Below are positions 17,653-26,177 of a stretch of DNA of 31,113 bases, piece after piece; positions within the stretch are counted from its first letter, which is position 1; each line of letters opens with the position of its first letter. The stretch comes from an uncultured Oscillibacter sp. Lineage in GTDB: Bacteria > Bacillota > Clostridia > Oscillospirales > Oscillospiraceae. Under the pieces are notes generated by a model, which saw only the letters and a program-made list of their open reading frames with translations, did not search any database and had not been told where the DNA came from. Both the position numbers and the translations under genes were made by a program. The DNA lies in the NCBI RefSeq assembly GCF_910587525.1, contig NZ_CAJULS010000013.1, positions 1 to 31,113 of the forward strand, written 5' to 3'.

Positions 17653-19602
17653 TTAGTAATCCAGATTCACGGCGTACTGGGCGTTCTCCTCAATAAACGC
17701 CTTCCGGGGCTCCACCTTCTCCCCCATGAGGATGGTGAAAATCTCGTCCGCCCGCACCGCGTCGTCCAGGGTAATCCGGCGCAGGGTGCGCTTCTCCGGG
17801 TCCATGGTGGTCTCCCACAGCTCATGGGGATTCATCTCGCCCAGACCCTTGAACCGGCTGATGTCCACCTTGGCGTTGGGGTTATCCCCCCGGAGCTCCG
17901 CGGAGATGGCGTCCCGCTCCTCCTCGGAGAAGGCAAGGCGTGTGGTCTTGCCCCGGCTCAGTTTGAAGAGGGGGGGCACGGCGGAGTATACGTACCCCTG
18001 CTCGATGAGAGGCCGCATGAAGCGGAAGAAGAAGGTCAGCAACAGCGTCCGGATGTGGGCGCCGTCCACGTCGGCATCGGCCATGATGATGACCTTGTGA
18101 TACCGCAGCTTTCCGGCGTCGAACTCCTCGCCGATGCCGGCCCCCAGGGCGGTGATGACAGGCTGGAGCTTGTCGTTTCCGTAGACCTTGTCCGCCCGGG
18201 CCTTCTCCACGTTCAGCATCTTGCCCCAAAGAGGCAGGATGGCCTGGAACCGGGAATCCCGTCCCTGGGTGGCGGAGCCTCCTGCGGAGTCGCCCTCCAC
18301 GATGTAGATTTCCGTCAGCTCCGGGTTATTCTCATTGCAGTCCCGGAGCTTATCCGGCATGGCGGCGCCGCCGAGAGCCGTCTTGCGGCGGATGGACTCC
18401 CGGGCCTTCTTTGCGGCCTCCCGGGCACGGTTGGCGGTAAGGGCCTTGTCCAGGATCATTCGTCCCACCTGGGGATTCTCCTCCAGGAAGGTATCCAGCT
18501 TGTCGGAGACGATGTTGTTCACCAGAGTCCGAATCTCGCTGTTGCCCAGCTTGGCCTTGGTCTGGCCCTCAAACTGGGCCTCGGTCAGCTTCACGGAGAT
18601 GACGCAGGTGAGACCCTCCCGGCAGTCCTCGCCAGATACCTTCTCGTCCTCCTTGAGCATCTTGATCTTCCGTCCGTAGTTGTTCAGTACGGTGGTCAGC
18701 GCCCGCTTGAAGCCCTCCTCGTGCATGCCGCCCTCCGGAGTGTGGACATTGTTGGCAAAGGAGAGGATAGTCTCGTTATACCCGTCGTTATACTGGAGGG
18801 CAACCTCTGCCATGGAGTCATCCTTCTGCCCGGCCATATAGATAACGCCGTTGTGCAGAGCGTCTTTGCTCTTATTGAGCCAGGTGACAAACTCCCGGAT
18901 GCCGCCCTCGTAGCACATGGAGTCCTCCTGCTCGCGGCCCTGGCGTTTATCCACAGTGCGGATACGCAGGCCCGCATTCAAAAAGGCCTCCTCCCGCATA
19001 CGGGTGTGCAGCGTATCGTAGCGGTAGACTGTCTCCTCAAACATCTCCGGGTCCGGCTTGAAGGAAACGGTAGTACCGGTGCGGTCGGTAGTGCCGACCA
19101 CAGTCATCTCCTGGGTGACGTGTCCCCGGGAAAACTTCATCTCGTGGATTTTTCCGTCCTTATGGACCTGTACCGCCAGCCACTCACTGAGCGCGTTGAC
19201 CACGCTGGCGCCCACGCCGTGAAGACCGCCGGAGACCTTGTAGCCCCCTCCGCCAAACTTTCCTCCGGCGTGAAGAATGGTGAAAACCACCTCCAGAGCG
19301 GGTTTGCCGGTCTGAGCCTGGATATCCACAGGGATACCCCGGCCATTGTCGGTGACGGTGATGGTGTCCCCGGGATTGATGGTGACGGTGATCTCGTCGC
19401 AGTAGCCCGCCAGCGCCTCGTCAATGGCGTTGTCCACAATCTCATAGACCAAGTGGTGAAGACCGGACTCGCTGGTGGAGCCGATATACATTCCCGGCCG
19501 CTTCCGGACGGCCTCCAGGCCCTCCAGGACCTGGATTTCCGACGCGTCATATTCATTGGACGCGTCTACGGCGGTGGAATTCAGAATTTCATTTTCAGCC
19601 AT
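17653..19602 (-). CDS. gyrB: DNA gyrase subunit B
   Basis: The 649-aa protein carries a GHKL ATPase domain with Asn58 (EIVDNAIDEA), DNGRGIP (85-91) and the ATP lid GGLHGVGASVVNALS (125-139). The transducer domain follows, then a TOPRIM domain with EGDSAGGSA (near 435) and the metal-binding MADADVDGAHI. The C-terminus has the PEKRTLRRI and EPRKAFIEENA segments. It supplies ATP hydrolysis and strand capture for gyrase. Length matches Gram-positive GyrB (about 640 aa). ATG 19602 follows AAGGAG by 7 bases; a long perfect palindrome lies directly before this site. It heads gyrB-157 aa-gyrA. Confidence 0.98.
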   Translation of the reverse strand: MAENEILNSTAVDASNEYDASEIQVLEGLEAVRKRPGMYIGSTSESGLHHLVYEIVDNAIDEALAGYCDEITVTINPGDTITVTDNGRGIPVDIQAQTGKPALEVVFTILHAGGKFGGGGYKVSGGLHGVGASVVNALSEWLAVQVHKDGKIHEMKFSRGHVTQEMTVVGTTDRTGTTVSFKPDPEMFEETVYRYDTLHTRMREEAFLNAGLRIRTVDKRQGREQEDSMCYEGGIREFVTWLNKSKDALHNGVIYMAGQKDDSMAEVALQYNDGYNETILSFANNVHTPEGGMHEEGFKRALTTVLNNYGRKIKMLKEDEKVSGEDCREGLTCVISVKLTEAQFEGQTKAKLGNSEIRTLVNNIVSDKLDTFLEENPQVGRMILDKALTANRAREAAKKARESIRRKTALGGAAMPDKLRDCNENNPELTEIYIVEGDSAGGSATQGRDSRFQAILPLWGKMLNVEKARADKVYGNDKLQPVITALGAGIGEEFDAGKLRYHKVIIMADADVDGAHIRTLLLTFFFRFMRPLIEQGYVYSAVPPLFKLSRGKTTRLAFSEEERDAISAELRGDNPNAKVDISRFKGLGEMNPHELWETTMDPEKRTLRRITLDDAVRADEIFTILMGEKVEPRKAFIEENAQYAVNLDY

Positions 19603-19619
19603 ATAGTTCTCCTTACCTT

Positions 19620-19645
19620 GTTCTTTTTCTTATAAGAAAAAGAAC
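19620..19645. promoter_or_regulatory. Perfect 26-bp palindrome in the gyrB leader
   Basis: GTTCTTTTTCTTA followed directly by its exact complement TAAGAAAAAGAAC forms a palindrome with no spacer. On the gyrB strand it ends 7 bases before the AAGGAG ribosome site. As RNA it would fold into a hairpin beside the ribosome site; as DNA it could bind a dimeric protein or extrude when supercoiled. Confidence 0.6.
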
Positions 19646-19734
19646 CAAAAAGAATTTTTACCATGCTCTTCGGTATCCGCTTAAAGAGATCTGCCCTACG
19701 GCAGCGGAGAGCCGCCTCACTGTTTTCCAGAGTG

Positions 19735-19766
19735 GAAAAAGCCGGGCTGGAAGACCTTCCGGCCCG
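19735..19766 (-). terminator. Possible terminator or attenuator upstream of gyrB
   Basis: On the minus strand CGGGCCGGAA (19766-19757), loop GGTC and TTCCAGCCCG (19752-19743) pair with one G-U. They are followed by GCTTTTTCC. It would end transcripts coming from the remB-PH pair or regulate read-through into gyrB. The rest of the 405-base gap (19603-20007) shows only the leader palindrome; no gene or convincing gyrB promoter was found. Confidence 0.5.
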
Positions 19767-20007
19767 CCTTTCTCCACTCCTCAATTTTCCTGGAATACAA
19801 GGGGCACAGCCCGCATAGGATTGTCCTGTCACAGAGCTCCTTTCGCTCTCTCCGCCAGCGTCCGGTACAGCGCACAGCAGTGGAAACCAGCAGGCCTTCT
19901 TCCTCTTGCGGAGCAGAAAAAACTGAACCGCCGCTTCACTCCAGGGATAGAATCAAAAAACCAGACAAACGAAAATCATCGACGGATCAGCCATAATTGT
20001 TCTCCTT

Positions 20008-20412
20008 TTAGTCCAGTTCCTCGTCCTCTTCCATTTCGCAGAGCCCGTCAGGCTCCCGGCCCGGGCCCATCAGCTCCGTGGTCCGCATCCGCCGCTTGTC
20101 CTTGGCGGACTCCACGTTCTGGTGAATCAGCTCCTTGACCTCCCGGGGATTTTTGATGTTCTTCAAATCCAGATGGGGAACACTCTTGTCCGAGGAGTGG
20201 ACGCACACGGTCCCCACTCCAAAGATTCGCTGTCCCAGGGTCATGGTCAGCTCCAGGTCCCGCACCCGGTAGAGCAGCACTTCATCGGATTTGAGGTTTA
20301 AAAAACCCGTCTCACAAAACAGCCGGTCCTCGCTGAGGCTGTACCGGGTGAAGGAGAGGGGCAGTCCCAAACGGCGCCTGCGGTCCTTCCACAGGTATTC
20401 AATGGACTTCAT
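20008..20412 (-). CDS. PH-domain-like small protein (bPH type)
   Basis: The 134-aa protein looks like a bacterial pleckstrin-homology (bPH2/YdbS-type) fold: LWKDRRRRLGLPLSFTRY, SLSEDRLFCETGFLNLKSDE (20 residues), VLLYRVRDLELTMTLGQRIFG, then a beta-strand run VGTVCVHSSDKSVPHLDLKNI and a helix PREVKELIHQNVE. The quoted pieces are consecutive. A charged, acidic tail follows. No membrane segment is present, unlike many YdbS proteins. ATG 20412 was chosen because GAGGAGG lies 6 bases upstream; an in-frame codon at 20427 would overlap remB. It is only 11 bases after remB and surely co-transcribed with it. The function is unknown. Confidence 0.8.
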   Translation of the reverse strand: MKSIEYLWKDRRRRLGLPLSFTRYSLSEDRLFCETGFLNLKSDEVLLYRVRDLELTMTLGQRIFGVGTVCVHSSDKSVPHLDLKNIKNPREVKELIHQNVESAKDKRRMRTTELMGPGREPDGLCEMEEDEELD

Positions 20413-20423
20413 CACAGACCTCC

Positions 20424-20699
20424 TCACTCAAAATTGTTTTGAAAATGATTTCTCTCCACCCGGCTGGCCAGCGTGGCGGGATTCAGCTGGCTGAGATACA
20501 CAATCTGGTCGTGGTAGGGGTGGTCGCACACCACAAAGGACTTTGGAATATCCCCGGACGCATCCATTACCACGCCCTCTCTCTGGGCGGCGGCGAGATA
20601 GTCCCGGGTCCGCTTGGAGGTGGAACATTTATCCAGGTCAAAAACGCCGATGATCCGGCGGTACGGCACAATCTCGTTTTGTCCCAAGTGCAGGTACAC
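20424..20699 (-). CDS. remB: RemB-like extracellular matrix regulator (YaaB, DUF370 family)
   Basis: The 91-aa protein begins MYLHLGQNEIVPYRRIIGVFD and continues LDKCSTSKRTRDYLAAAQREG, matching the RemA/RemB (DUF370) pattern. RemB in Bacillus subtilis sits at the same place, between recF and gyrB, and supports biofilm matrix gene expression. RemA-type proteins bind DNA as oligomeric rings. The start is GTG 20699, 8 bases after GGGAGG. The C-terminus (about 60-91) contains VYLSQLNPATLASRVERNHF. It leads a two-gene unit with the PH-like protein. Confidence 0.9.
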   Translation of the reverse strand: MYLHLGQNEIVPYRRIIGVFDLDKCSTSKRTRDYLAAAQREGVVMDASGDIPKSFVVCDHPYHDQIVYLSQLNPATLASRVERNHFQNNFE

Positions 20700-20761
20700 C
20701 GCTTATTCCTCCCATATCTAGGCCTTGTTTCAAAAATCCAAATCACCCAAACAACAAATTT

Positions 20762-20785
20762 TTTTTCACCGTACTGCGTGAAAAA
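20762..20785. repeat. Inverted repeat in front of remB
   Basis: TTTTTCAC (20762-20769) and GTGAAAAA (20778-20785) pair around 8 bases. The T-run lies on the 5' side on both strands, so it is not a factor-independent terminator. It may be an operator of remB. Confidence 0.35.
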
Positions 20786-20924
20786 TTTCTGAAATACACA
20801 ACGCATTCCTGCGACTGTCTGCCTTGCCCAGTAAAAAAGTCTCTCACCGTTCGCCGTTCCGCCATTAACCAGACAAGACCTAATCCCGCAGCCAGGCCAG
20901 CCACCGGCGGCGGACGACGTTTTT

Positions 20925-21422
20925 CTAGGCTCTCTCATTGTCCCAGTTCTCATAAAAAGTCCTTCGGCTGACGGAGTACAGCTTGTAATAGTTTTCCTCC
21001 GATCCGTCCCTCACCTTTTCAAGAAAAACCCGGTGCCCGTCTCCGTCCTCCCAGTTCACATTCAGGAAGGAACTTTCCTCATAAAAAATCCCATTCACAA
21101 CGACAGTCGCCGCGCTCTCCAGGGGCAGGTACCGGTCCGCCGCAGACATCAGCTCCGGTTCCTCTGCAGCTGACAGATATCCGCTCTCGCCGCTCTCCAG
21201 CAGCTCCTGAACAACAGCGTATCGGGAGAACTCCTCAAGCATGGCCATCTCCGCCTCTGTGATCTCCACCTCCGGCACCCGCCGCAGAATGGCCTCCGTG
21301 TTGTTCGACGCCACCGCCACCTCACTACAGGGGTACCGAAGCTCCATGCAAAATTCCACGCCCATCAAAATCAGGAGCAGGGCCACGACCAGATTGATTG
21401 AAATTTTTTTCCAATCTCTCAT
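20925..21422 (-). CDS. Uncharacterised membrane-anchored 165-aa protein
   Basis: I do not recognise this protein. It has a signal anchor (about 8-22, ISINLVVALLLILMG) with an N-terminal RDWKK charge cluster, so most of it should be outside the cell. The exposed part is acidic and contains VEITEAEMAMLEEFSRY, a predicted beta region around ATVVVNGIFYEESSFLNVNW, and a C-terminus RRTFYENWDNERA. ATG 21422 has GGGAGG about 7 bases upstream; the frame stays open further upstream but no better start exists. It sits inside the conserved recF-remB interval, with over 500 bases of repeat-rich DNA on the recF side. Confidence 0.78.
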   Translation of the reverse strand: MRDWKKISINLVVALLLILMGVEFCMELRYPCSEVAVASNNTEAILRRVPEVEITEAEMAMLEEFSRYAVVQELLESGESGYLSAAEEPELMSAADRYLPLESAATVVVNGIFYEESSFLNVNWEDGDGHRVFLEKVRDGSEENYYKLYSVSRRTFYENWDNERA

Positions 21423-21494
21423 ACAAATCCTCCCCGCATCCCGCAACAGCTCCCTACAACAAAACCGCATACTTTTCCACATAAGCCCGACCAT

Positions 21495-21880
21495 GCGCGA
21501 AGCGCGGGAAGAGAAGTACATCCTTGCGTCCACGCATCAAGTTTCCTGCGCACCCTTCAATCAAAGCGGAAAACTTCCGCAACTGCCAAAAGCGTCTTTT
21601 TCTCTTTTCCCGCAAGGGGGACGCCGCATCCCTAAGCGGCAAAGCCGCCAAGGGCTGCGCGGTGGACCGTGCACGGCCCCGCCAAGGTGAGCCGCGAAGC
21701 GGCGAGAGGGCCCTCTGGAGGGTTTTCTCTTTTTCTGCGCTCAGAAAAGGGGGTCCCCGCCGGAGCCCAGCGGAGCGGGTCTGGTGGGGAGAGGAGAAAG
21801 GAACGGAGCTTGAGCGGAATTTTCGGCGTTAGCCGAAAATGCAGCGGCGGAGTTTCTTCCGATGATATGGGGGGTGCATT
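21495..21880 (+). repeat. Dispersed GC-rich intergenic repeat, copy A
   Basis: This is the longest of three related copies. In order it has GCGCGAAGCGCGGGAAGAG, CCCTTCAAT, AAAAGCG..TTTTTCT, GGACCGTGCA, GCCAAGGTGAGCCGCGAAGC, GGCGAGAGGGCCCTCTGGAG, GGGTTTTCT, CTGCGC and GGGGGGTGCATT. Copy B shares the order on the opposite strand; copy C shares the first part. Copy A carries extra sequence (about 21750-21865), including a 9-bp hairpin ATTTTCGGC/GCCGAAAAT at 21819-21840. It fills most of the 521-base gap between recF and the 165-aa gene. No coding signal was found in it. Confidence 0.75.
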
Positions 21881-21943
21881 CCCAGCACGGCCAAAGCCTG
21901 TGCGCCTTCCCCACCCGCGGCGGAACACCTCCCACACCGGGTA

Positions 21944-23047
21944 TCACCCAATCACCCCATGCTCCACATGAAACACCTTCCCCCCCAGCAGCGCCGGCAG
22001 CCGGTCATCCTCGCAGCAGGTGATAAACACCTGTCCCCCCGCAATGCGGTTGAGCACGAACTCCTGCCGCCGGGGGTCCAGCTCGCTGAGCACATCATCC
22101 AGCAGCAGTACCGGGTATTCCCCGGAGACATTCCGGTAGATCTCCCTCTCCGCCAGCTTCATGGCGAGAGCCGCCGTCCGGGTCTGCCCCTGGGAGGCAT
22201 ACTGTTTGGCGTCCCTGCCGTCAATGCTGACCAGAAGGTCATCCTTGTGGGGCCCGGAGAGACACAGCCGGGAACTCCGCTCCGCCGCCTGGTGATCCTC
22301 CATATGCTGCCGCAGCTGTTCCGCGATGACAGAGATCTCCGCTGCCGGGTCTTCCACAGAGGAGACCGTCTTATATTGAATCTCCAGCTCCTCCCGCCCG
22401 CCGGAGCACTCCCGGTGGTGAATGGCGGCGTACTCTCTCAGCCGGAGGGCAAACTGCTGGCGGTAGTGGATCAGCACCGCGCCGAAGCACACCAGCCGCT
22501 CATTGAACTCCGGCAGGGCCGCCAGCAGATCCGGCCGCTCCTCCGCGTCCCGGAGGATGCGGGTCTTGTGGTCATAGGTCCGGCTGTACTCCGCCAGAGC
22601 GGCGGCATACCGGGGCCGCAGCTGGCACAGGGCGGTATCCATGAATTTCCGCCGGGCGGCAGCCCCCTCCCGGATCAGAAATAAATCCTCCGGGCAGAAA
22701 AACACAGTCTGGTAAACCTGGCTGAGGGCGGCATTATTTTTCGCCGCTACCTGATTGACAGACATCCGCCGCCGCCGGTCCCGGAACAGGTCCACCTGCA
22801 TCAAAAATTCCCGCTCCCGGGCAGAGACCCGGGCGGACATACGGGCGGCGGGGGCGTCAAAGCAGATCATCTCCCGGTCCTTTCTGGCCCGGGGAGACCT
22901 GCCGCAGGAGAGGTAGACCAGGGCCTCCAGCAGGTTGGTCTTCCCTTGGGCGTTCTCCCCGAATATCACGTTGCACCGGGAGTCAAAGTCCGCAGCCTGC
23001 CTCCCGTAGTTTCGGAAGCACTCCAGCTCCAGACGGTCAATCCGCAT
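21944..23047 (-). CDS. recF: DNA replication/repair protein RecF
   Basis: The 367-aa protein starts MRIDRLELECFRNYG and has a Walker A box GENAQGKTNLLEA (about 33-45), the ABC signature region LSGPHKDDL and Walker B VLLLDDVLSELD. It is an SMC-like ATPase that loads RecA at gaps with RecO and RecR. ATG 23047 lies inside the end of the S4 gene (11-bp overlap), so the two are translationally coupled; earlier in-frame starts would overlap that gene much more. Length is typical (360-370). Confidence 0.97.
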   Translation of the reverse strand: MRIDRLELECFRNYGRQAADFDSRCNVIFGENAQGKTNLLEALVYLSCGRSPRARKDREMICFDAPAARMSARVSAREREFLMQVDLFRDRRRRMSVNQVAAKNNAALSQVYQTVFFCPEDLFLIREGAAARRKFMDTALCQLRPRYAAALAEYSRTYDHKTRILRDAEERPDLLAALPEFNERLVCFGAVLIHYRQQFALRLREYAAIHHRECSGGREELEIQYKTVSSVEDPAAEISVIAEQLRQHMEDHQAAERSSRLCLSGPHKDDLLVSIDGRDAKQYASQGQTRTAALAMKLAEREIYRNVSGEYPVLLLDDVLSELDPRRQEFVLNRIAGGQVFITCCEDDRLPALLGGKVFHVEHGVIG

Positions 23048-23252
23048 AACTGACCGTGTAGTGGGCGCCGTCAAAGAGCACGTCGTCCCCGGGCCGGATT
23101 TTCTTCCCCCGCTGAAGGCACACTTCACCGCCCACTTGAACCCTGCCGCCCTGAATCAACTCCTTGGCCTCCCCGCCGGTCTCCACAAGACCCGCAAATT
23201 TCAGCAGATCCTGGAGCTTGATAAACTCCGTCGTAATTTGAATCGTCTTCAT
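23037..23252 (-). CDS. yaaA: S4-domain RNA-binding protein (YaaA/RlbA type)
   Basis: The 71-aa protein is a single S4 domain: ITTEFIKLQDLLKFAGLV, GGEAKELIQGGRVQVGGEV and RGKKIRPGDDV. The S4 fold binds structured RNA; YaaA of Bacillus, at the same dnaN-recF position, is linked to ribosome assembly. ATG 23252 follows GGAG by 5 bases; that site lies in the last codons of dnaN. A GTG at 23258 would overlap the dnaN stop. It overlaps recF by 11 bases. Confidence 0.93.
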   Translation of the reverse strand: MKTIQITTEFIKLQDLLKFAGLVETGGEAKELIQGGRVQVGGEVCLQRGKKIRPGDDVLFDGAHYTVSYAD

Positions 23253-23254
23253 AC

Positions 23255-24370
23255 TCACTCCGCCGATTTCAGCCGCACCGGCAGGACCATATACAAAAAG
23301 TTATCTTTCTCATCCGTCGGAACGATGATCGCGGGGGAAACTCCGGTATTCAGTTCAATTTTCACTGTGTCTGCAGGAGCGTACCGCAAGGCCTCCATGA
23401 GATAACGGTTATTGAAGCCGATCTCCAGGCCGCCTCCGTCGCCGGAGAGGCGGCAGACGTCCTTGGCCTCGCCGTTGCCGGTCTTGGCGGAGAGGAGGAC
23501 CTTGTCATGGTCAAACACGCACCGCACCGGGCTCTTCAATTTATCGGAGATCACCACGGAAACCCGGTCGATACTCTGAATCAGGGACTTGGTCTCCGCT
23601 GTAACAGAGATGGGATTGGCCCGGGGAATGGCGTTCTTATAGTCCAGGAATTCTCCCTCCAGCCGCCGGCAGATCAGCTCCGTATCACCCACCTCAAACA
23701 GAATATGCCGCTTACCCAGGGTGATGGAGGCAATCTCCTCCGTATCGCCGCAGATACCCTTTACCTCGTTGAGGGCGGCGCCGGGAGCGACGAAGGAAAA
23801 GGCCCCACCGGCCAGCTGTTCCAAGGGCTCCCGGCGGACAGCCAGACGAAAACCGTCTACGGCCACCATGGTCAAACCTTTTTCACCGACCTCAAACAGG
23901 GCGCCGGTGTGAACCGGGCGGCTCTCATTGGTGGAGACGGCAAAGGAAGTCTCCTCGATCATAGCCCGCAGGGTTTTCTGCTGAATGGAAACGGCGTACT
24001 CGTCCTCCACCTCCGGCAGATCCGGATAGTCGGCGGCGGACAGGCCCAGGATATCAAAGTCCGCATCTCCGCAGCTCAGGTGGACCATCTGCCGGTCATC
24101 GGCGGAGAAGGTAACCGTATCGTCGGGCATCCGGCGGATGATATCTCCGAAGAGGCGTGCGTTCAAAACCATCTCTCCCTCCTCCGAGACGATGGCGGAG
24201 ATTTTGGTGCGGATTCCGGTATTCATATTGTAGCCGGAAACTGTCAGCTCCTGCCCGGCCCGGAGAAGAAGTCCCTCCAGGGCAGGAATCGAGCTTTTGG
24301 GAGCCACTGCGCGGCTGGCGACGGCGATGGCGTTTTGCAGTAGCGCCTTTTCGCAGGAAAATTTCATCAT
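23255..24370 (-). CDS. dnaN: DNA polymerase III beta subunit (sliding clamp)
   Basis: The 371-aa protein has three clamp domains, starting MMKFSCEKALLQNAIAVASRAV and including SSIPALEGLLL, GYNMNTGIRT, the second-domain LPEVEDEYA...FAVSTNESRPVHTGALFEV region (here given in parts) and the C-terminal VLPVRLKSAE. The PxRL-type end is the clamp hallmark. It tethers the polymerase to DNA. ATG 24370 lies 10 bases after AAAGGA; Met2 is a possible alternative. Its stop overlaps the region of the S4 gene's ribosome site, so dnaN-yaaA-recF act as one unit. Confidence 0.97.
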   Translation of the reverse strand: MMKFSCEKALLQNAIAVASRAVAPKSSIPALEGLLLRAGQELTVSGYNMNTGIRTKISAIVSEEGEMVLNARLFGDIIRRMPDDTVTFSADDRQMVHLSCGDADFDILGLSAADYPDLPEVEDEYAVSIQQKTLRAMIEETSFAVSTNESRPVHTGALFEVGEKGLTMVAVDGFRLAVRREPLEQLAGGAFSFVAPGAALNEVKGICGDTEEIASITLGKRHILFEVGDTELICRRLEGEFLDYKNAIPRANPISVTAETKSLIQSIDRVSVVISDKLKSPVRCVFDHDKVLLSAKTGNGEAKDVCRLSGDGGGLEIGFNNRYLMEALRYAPADTVKIELNTGVSPAIIVPTDEKDNFLYMVLPVRLKSAE

Positions 24371-24617
24371 AGCGGTCGTTTCCTTTCGTTCAGAATAGAG
24401 GAAATTTCGTTTTTAAAAAAGAAAACAAATGATTTTGGAAGAAATAGAAGCCGTAGAAAAAAACGATGTGGAAAAAAGAGAGAAACCGTTGGAGTGGAAG
24501 GGATCCGGTCTCCACAGAAAATGAGACGCCTTTCCATGGATTTCCCTGTGGTTTTCCAAAAAGGAAGCTTTCCACAGAAAAGTTTTTCTTTTCCACGGGA
24601 AATGTGGAAAAATGGGA
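24371..24617. other. Probable oriC segment: DnaA-box cluster between dnaA and dnaN
   Basis: Two exact TGTGGAAAA sites (24467-24475 and 24603-24611) differ by one base from the TTATCCACA consensus on the other strand. Weaker relatives are GTCTCCACA (24508), TGTGGTTTT (24547), CTTTCCACA (24568) and TTTTCCACG (24589). The last three start exactly 21 bases apart. An A/T-rich purine tract (about 24396-24466) next to them is a candidate unwinding element. Position and composition match bacterial origins. Confidence 0.75.
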
Positions 24618-25934
24618 TCAGCGCTTGGAGTTGATATTGGTTTTGATCTCCTTGATTTTTTCGGCATAGGCGGGGTCCTTCTTCATCTTGTCCTCCACTC
24701 GCTGAATGGAGTAGAGAACGGTGGAGTGGTCCCGGTTGTCAAAGACCTTTCCGATGTCCACCACGGAGAGGTTTGTCATGGAGCGGATGAGATACATGGC
24801 GATCTGCCGGGCCTGAACGGCGTCCCGCACCCGCTGCTGGCCCCGGATCAGAGACTCCTCAACGCCGTAGTGCTTGCTGATATAATCCAGAATGGCCTCC
24901 GGCGTGGGAATGTACTCGCTGCTGCGCTTCAAAATGTCCTGGATGGCCCGGGAGACCGTATCCTCGTCTGTCTCGCTGCCGAGAAGGTCCTTGTAGGCAA
25001 GGAGTTTATTTACGATCCCCTCCAGCTGGCGGACGTTGGCGGTGGCCTTCTCCGCAATGGTAAAGGCTACCTTATCCGGCAGGTTCATCCCCAGGATGGC
25101 GGCCTTGTTTTTGACAATAGCGACCCGGGTCTCAAAGACAGGCGGAGCCACGTCTACCAGAAGGCCCCACTCAAACCGGGTGCGGAGGCGGTCATCCAGC
25201 AGCGTCATCTCAGAGGGCGGCCGGTCGGACGTCAGCACAATCTGGCGGCCGGATTCATAGAGGGTGTTGAAGGTGTGGAAGAATTCATTCTGCACCTGTT
25301 CCTTGCCGGCCACAAACTGCACATCGTCCACCAGCAGCAGATCGGCGCTGCGGTACTTGGCCCGGAACTCACTGCCCCGGCCCGCCCGGACCAGTTCGAT
25401 AAACTCGTTGATAAAATCGTCTCCCTTGATGTAAACGATTTTGGAGCGGGAATCGTCCCGGCGGATAACGTTGGCGATGGAGTTCAAGAGGTGGGTTTTG
25501 CCGAGGCCGGAGTCCCCATAGATCAAAAGAGGGTTGTAATTCTGGGCCGGGTGCTCTGCCACGGCCATGGAGGCCGCATAGGCCAGTTTGTTGGACGGGC
25601 CCACCACAAAAGTCTCAAAGGTGAACTCCTCAGAGGTGAAACGGTCCTCCTTTTTTTTCTCCGCCGGGCCCTTGAACTCCGCAAAGCCGTCGTCGTCCAG
25701 GATGGACACCTCGAAGTCCGTGGAGAAGATGTCCCGCAGGGCGGCCTTGATGTTTTTTAAAAACAGGGATTCAATATAACCCTTCTTAAAATCGTTGGCG
25801 CAGTGGAGATAGAACGTGTTCCCCCGGATGTCCACAGCCTCCAGCTCGTCGAACCAGGTGGCGATGGTGGTCTCCGAGAGGTCCTGTTTCAGCTGCACCA
25901 GAATGTTGGCCCATATGTCGGCTACAGAATTCAA
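24618..25934 (-). CDS. dnaA: Chromosomal replication initiator DnaA
   Basis: The protein is 438 aa if started at TTG 25934 (MNSVADIWANILVQLKQDLS), which follows AGAGGTG by 7 bases; the frame is open upstream but only across the promoter. Domain I is 1-80, with a linker to about 105. The AAA+ domain has Walker A GDSGLGKTH (140-148), Walker B LLLVDDVQ (199-206) and sensor TSDRPPSEM. Domain IV carries the DNA-binding helix-turn-helix with the signature NRDHSTVLYSI. It binds DnaA boxes at the origin, melts DNA and loads the helicase; it also regulates its own gene. Length is usual. Confidence 0.97.
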   Translation of the reverse strand: MNSVADIWANILVQLKQDLSETTIATWFDELEAVDIRGNTFYLHCANDFKKGYIESLFLKNIKAALRDIFSTDFEVSILDDDGFAEFKGPAEKKKEDRFTSEEFTFETFVVGPSNKLAYAASMAVAEHPAQNYNPLLIYGDSGLGKTHLLNSIANVIRRDDSRSKIVYIKGDDFINEFIELVRAGRGSEFRAKYRSADLLLVDDVQFVAGKEQVQNEFFHTFNTLYESGRQIVLTSDRPPSEMTLLDDRLRTRFEWGLLVDVAPPVFETRVAIVKNKAAILGMNLPDKVAFTIAEKATANVRQLEGIVNKLLAYKDLLGSETDEDTVSRAIQDILKRSSEYIPTPEAILDYISKHYGVEESLIRGQQRVRDAVQARQIAMYLIRSMTNLSVVDIGKVFDNRDHSTVLYSIQRVEDKMKKDPAYAEKIKEIKTNINSKR

Positions 25935-26004
25935 AAGGAAACACCTCTCTTTTTTCGTTTCAATGGAAAAAGTATCGTGAAAAATGGACAAAATAATACA
26001 ATTC

Positions 26005-26033
26005 ATTATAGCAAAAAAAACAAAGAGAGGCAA
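26005..26033 (-). promoter_or_regulatory. Promoter of dnaA
   Basis: On the minus strand TTGCCT (26033-26028), 17 bases and TATAAT (26010-26005), with TGC directly before the -10, form a strong extended promoter. The leader is about 65 bases. No exact DnaA box is visible in it, though TGTAGAAAA at 26115-26123 is one base off the local box. Confidence 0.75.
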
Positions 26034-26177
26034 TACTTATTCTAATATAAAAGATCAAAAAATATTGTTGGAATTGGCGCAAGATTTAGATTTTTTTTGA
26101 AAAACAGGCGCTACATGTAGAAAATCTTTCGAAAAAGGGAGAAAAGGGGAGAATTTCAGGGAAATTTGAAGTTTATC

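Noticed and set aside
17560..19635. 691-codon open frame opposite gyrB
   Set aside because: Same reason: a compositional shadow of gyrB.
20762..20785. T-rich hairpin as a terminator upstream of remB
   Set aside because: The T-run precedes the stem on both strands instead of following it.
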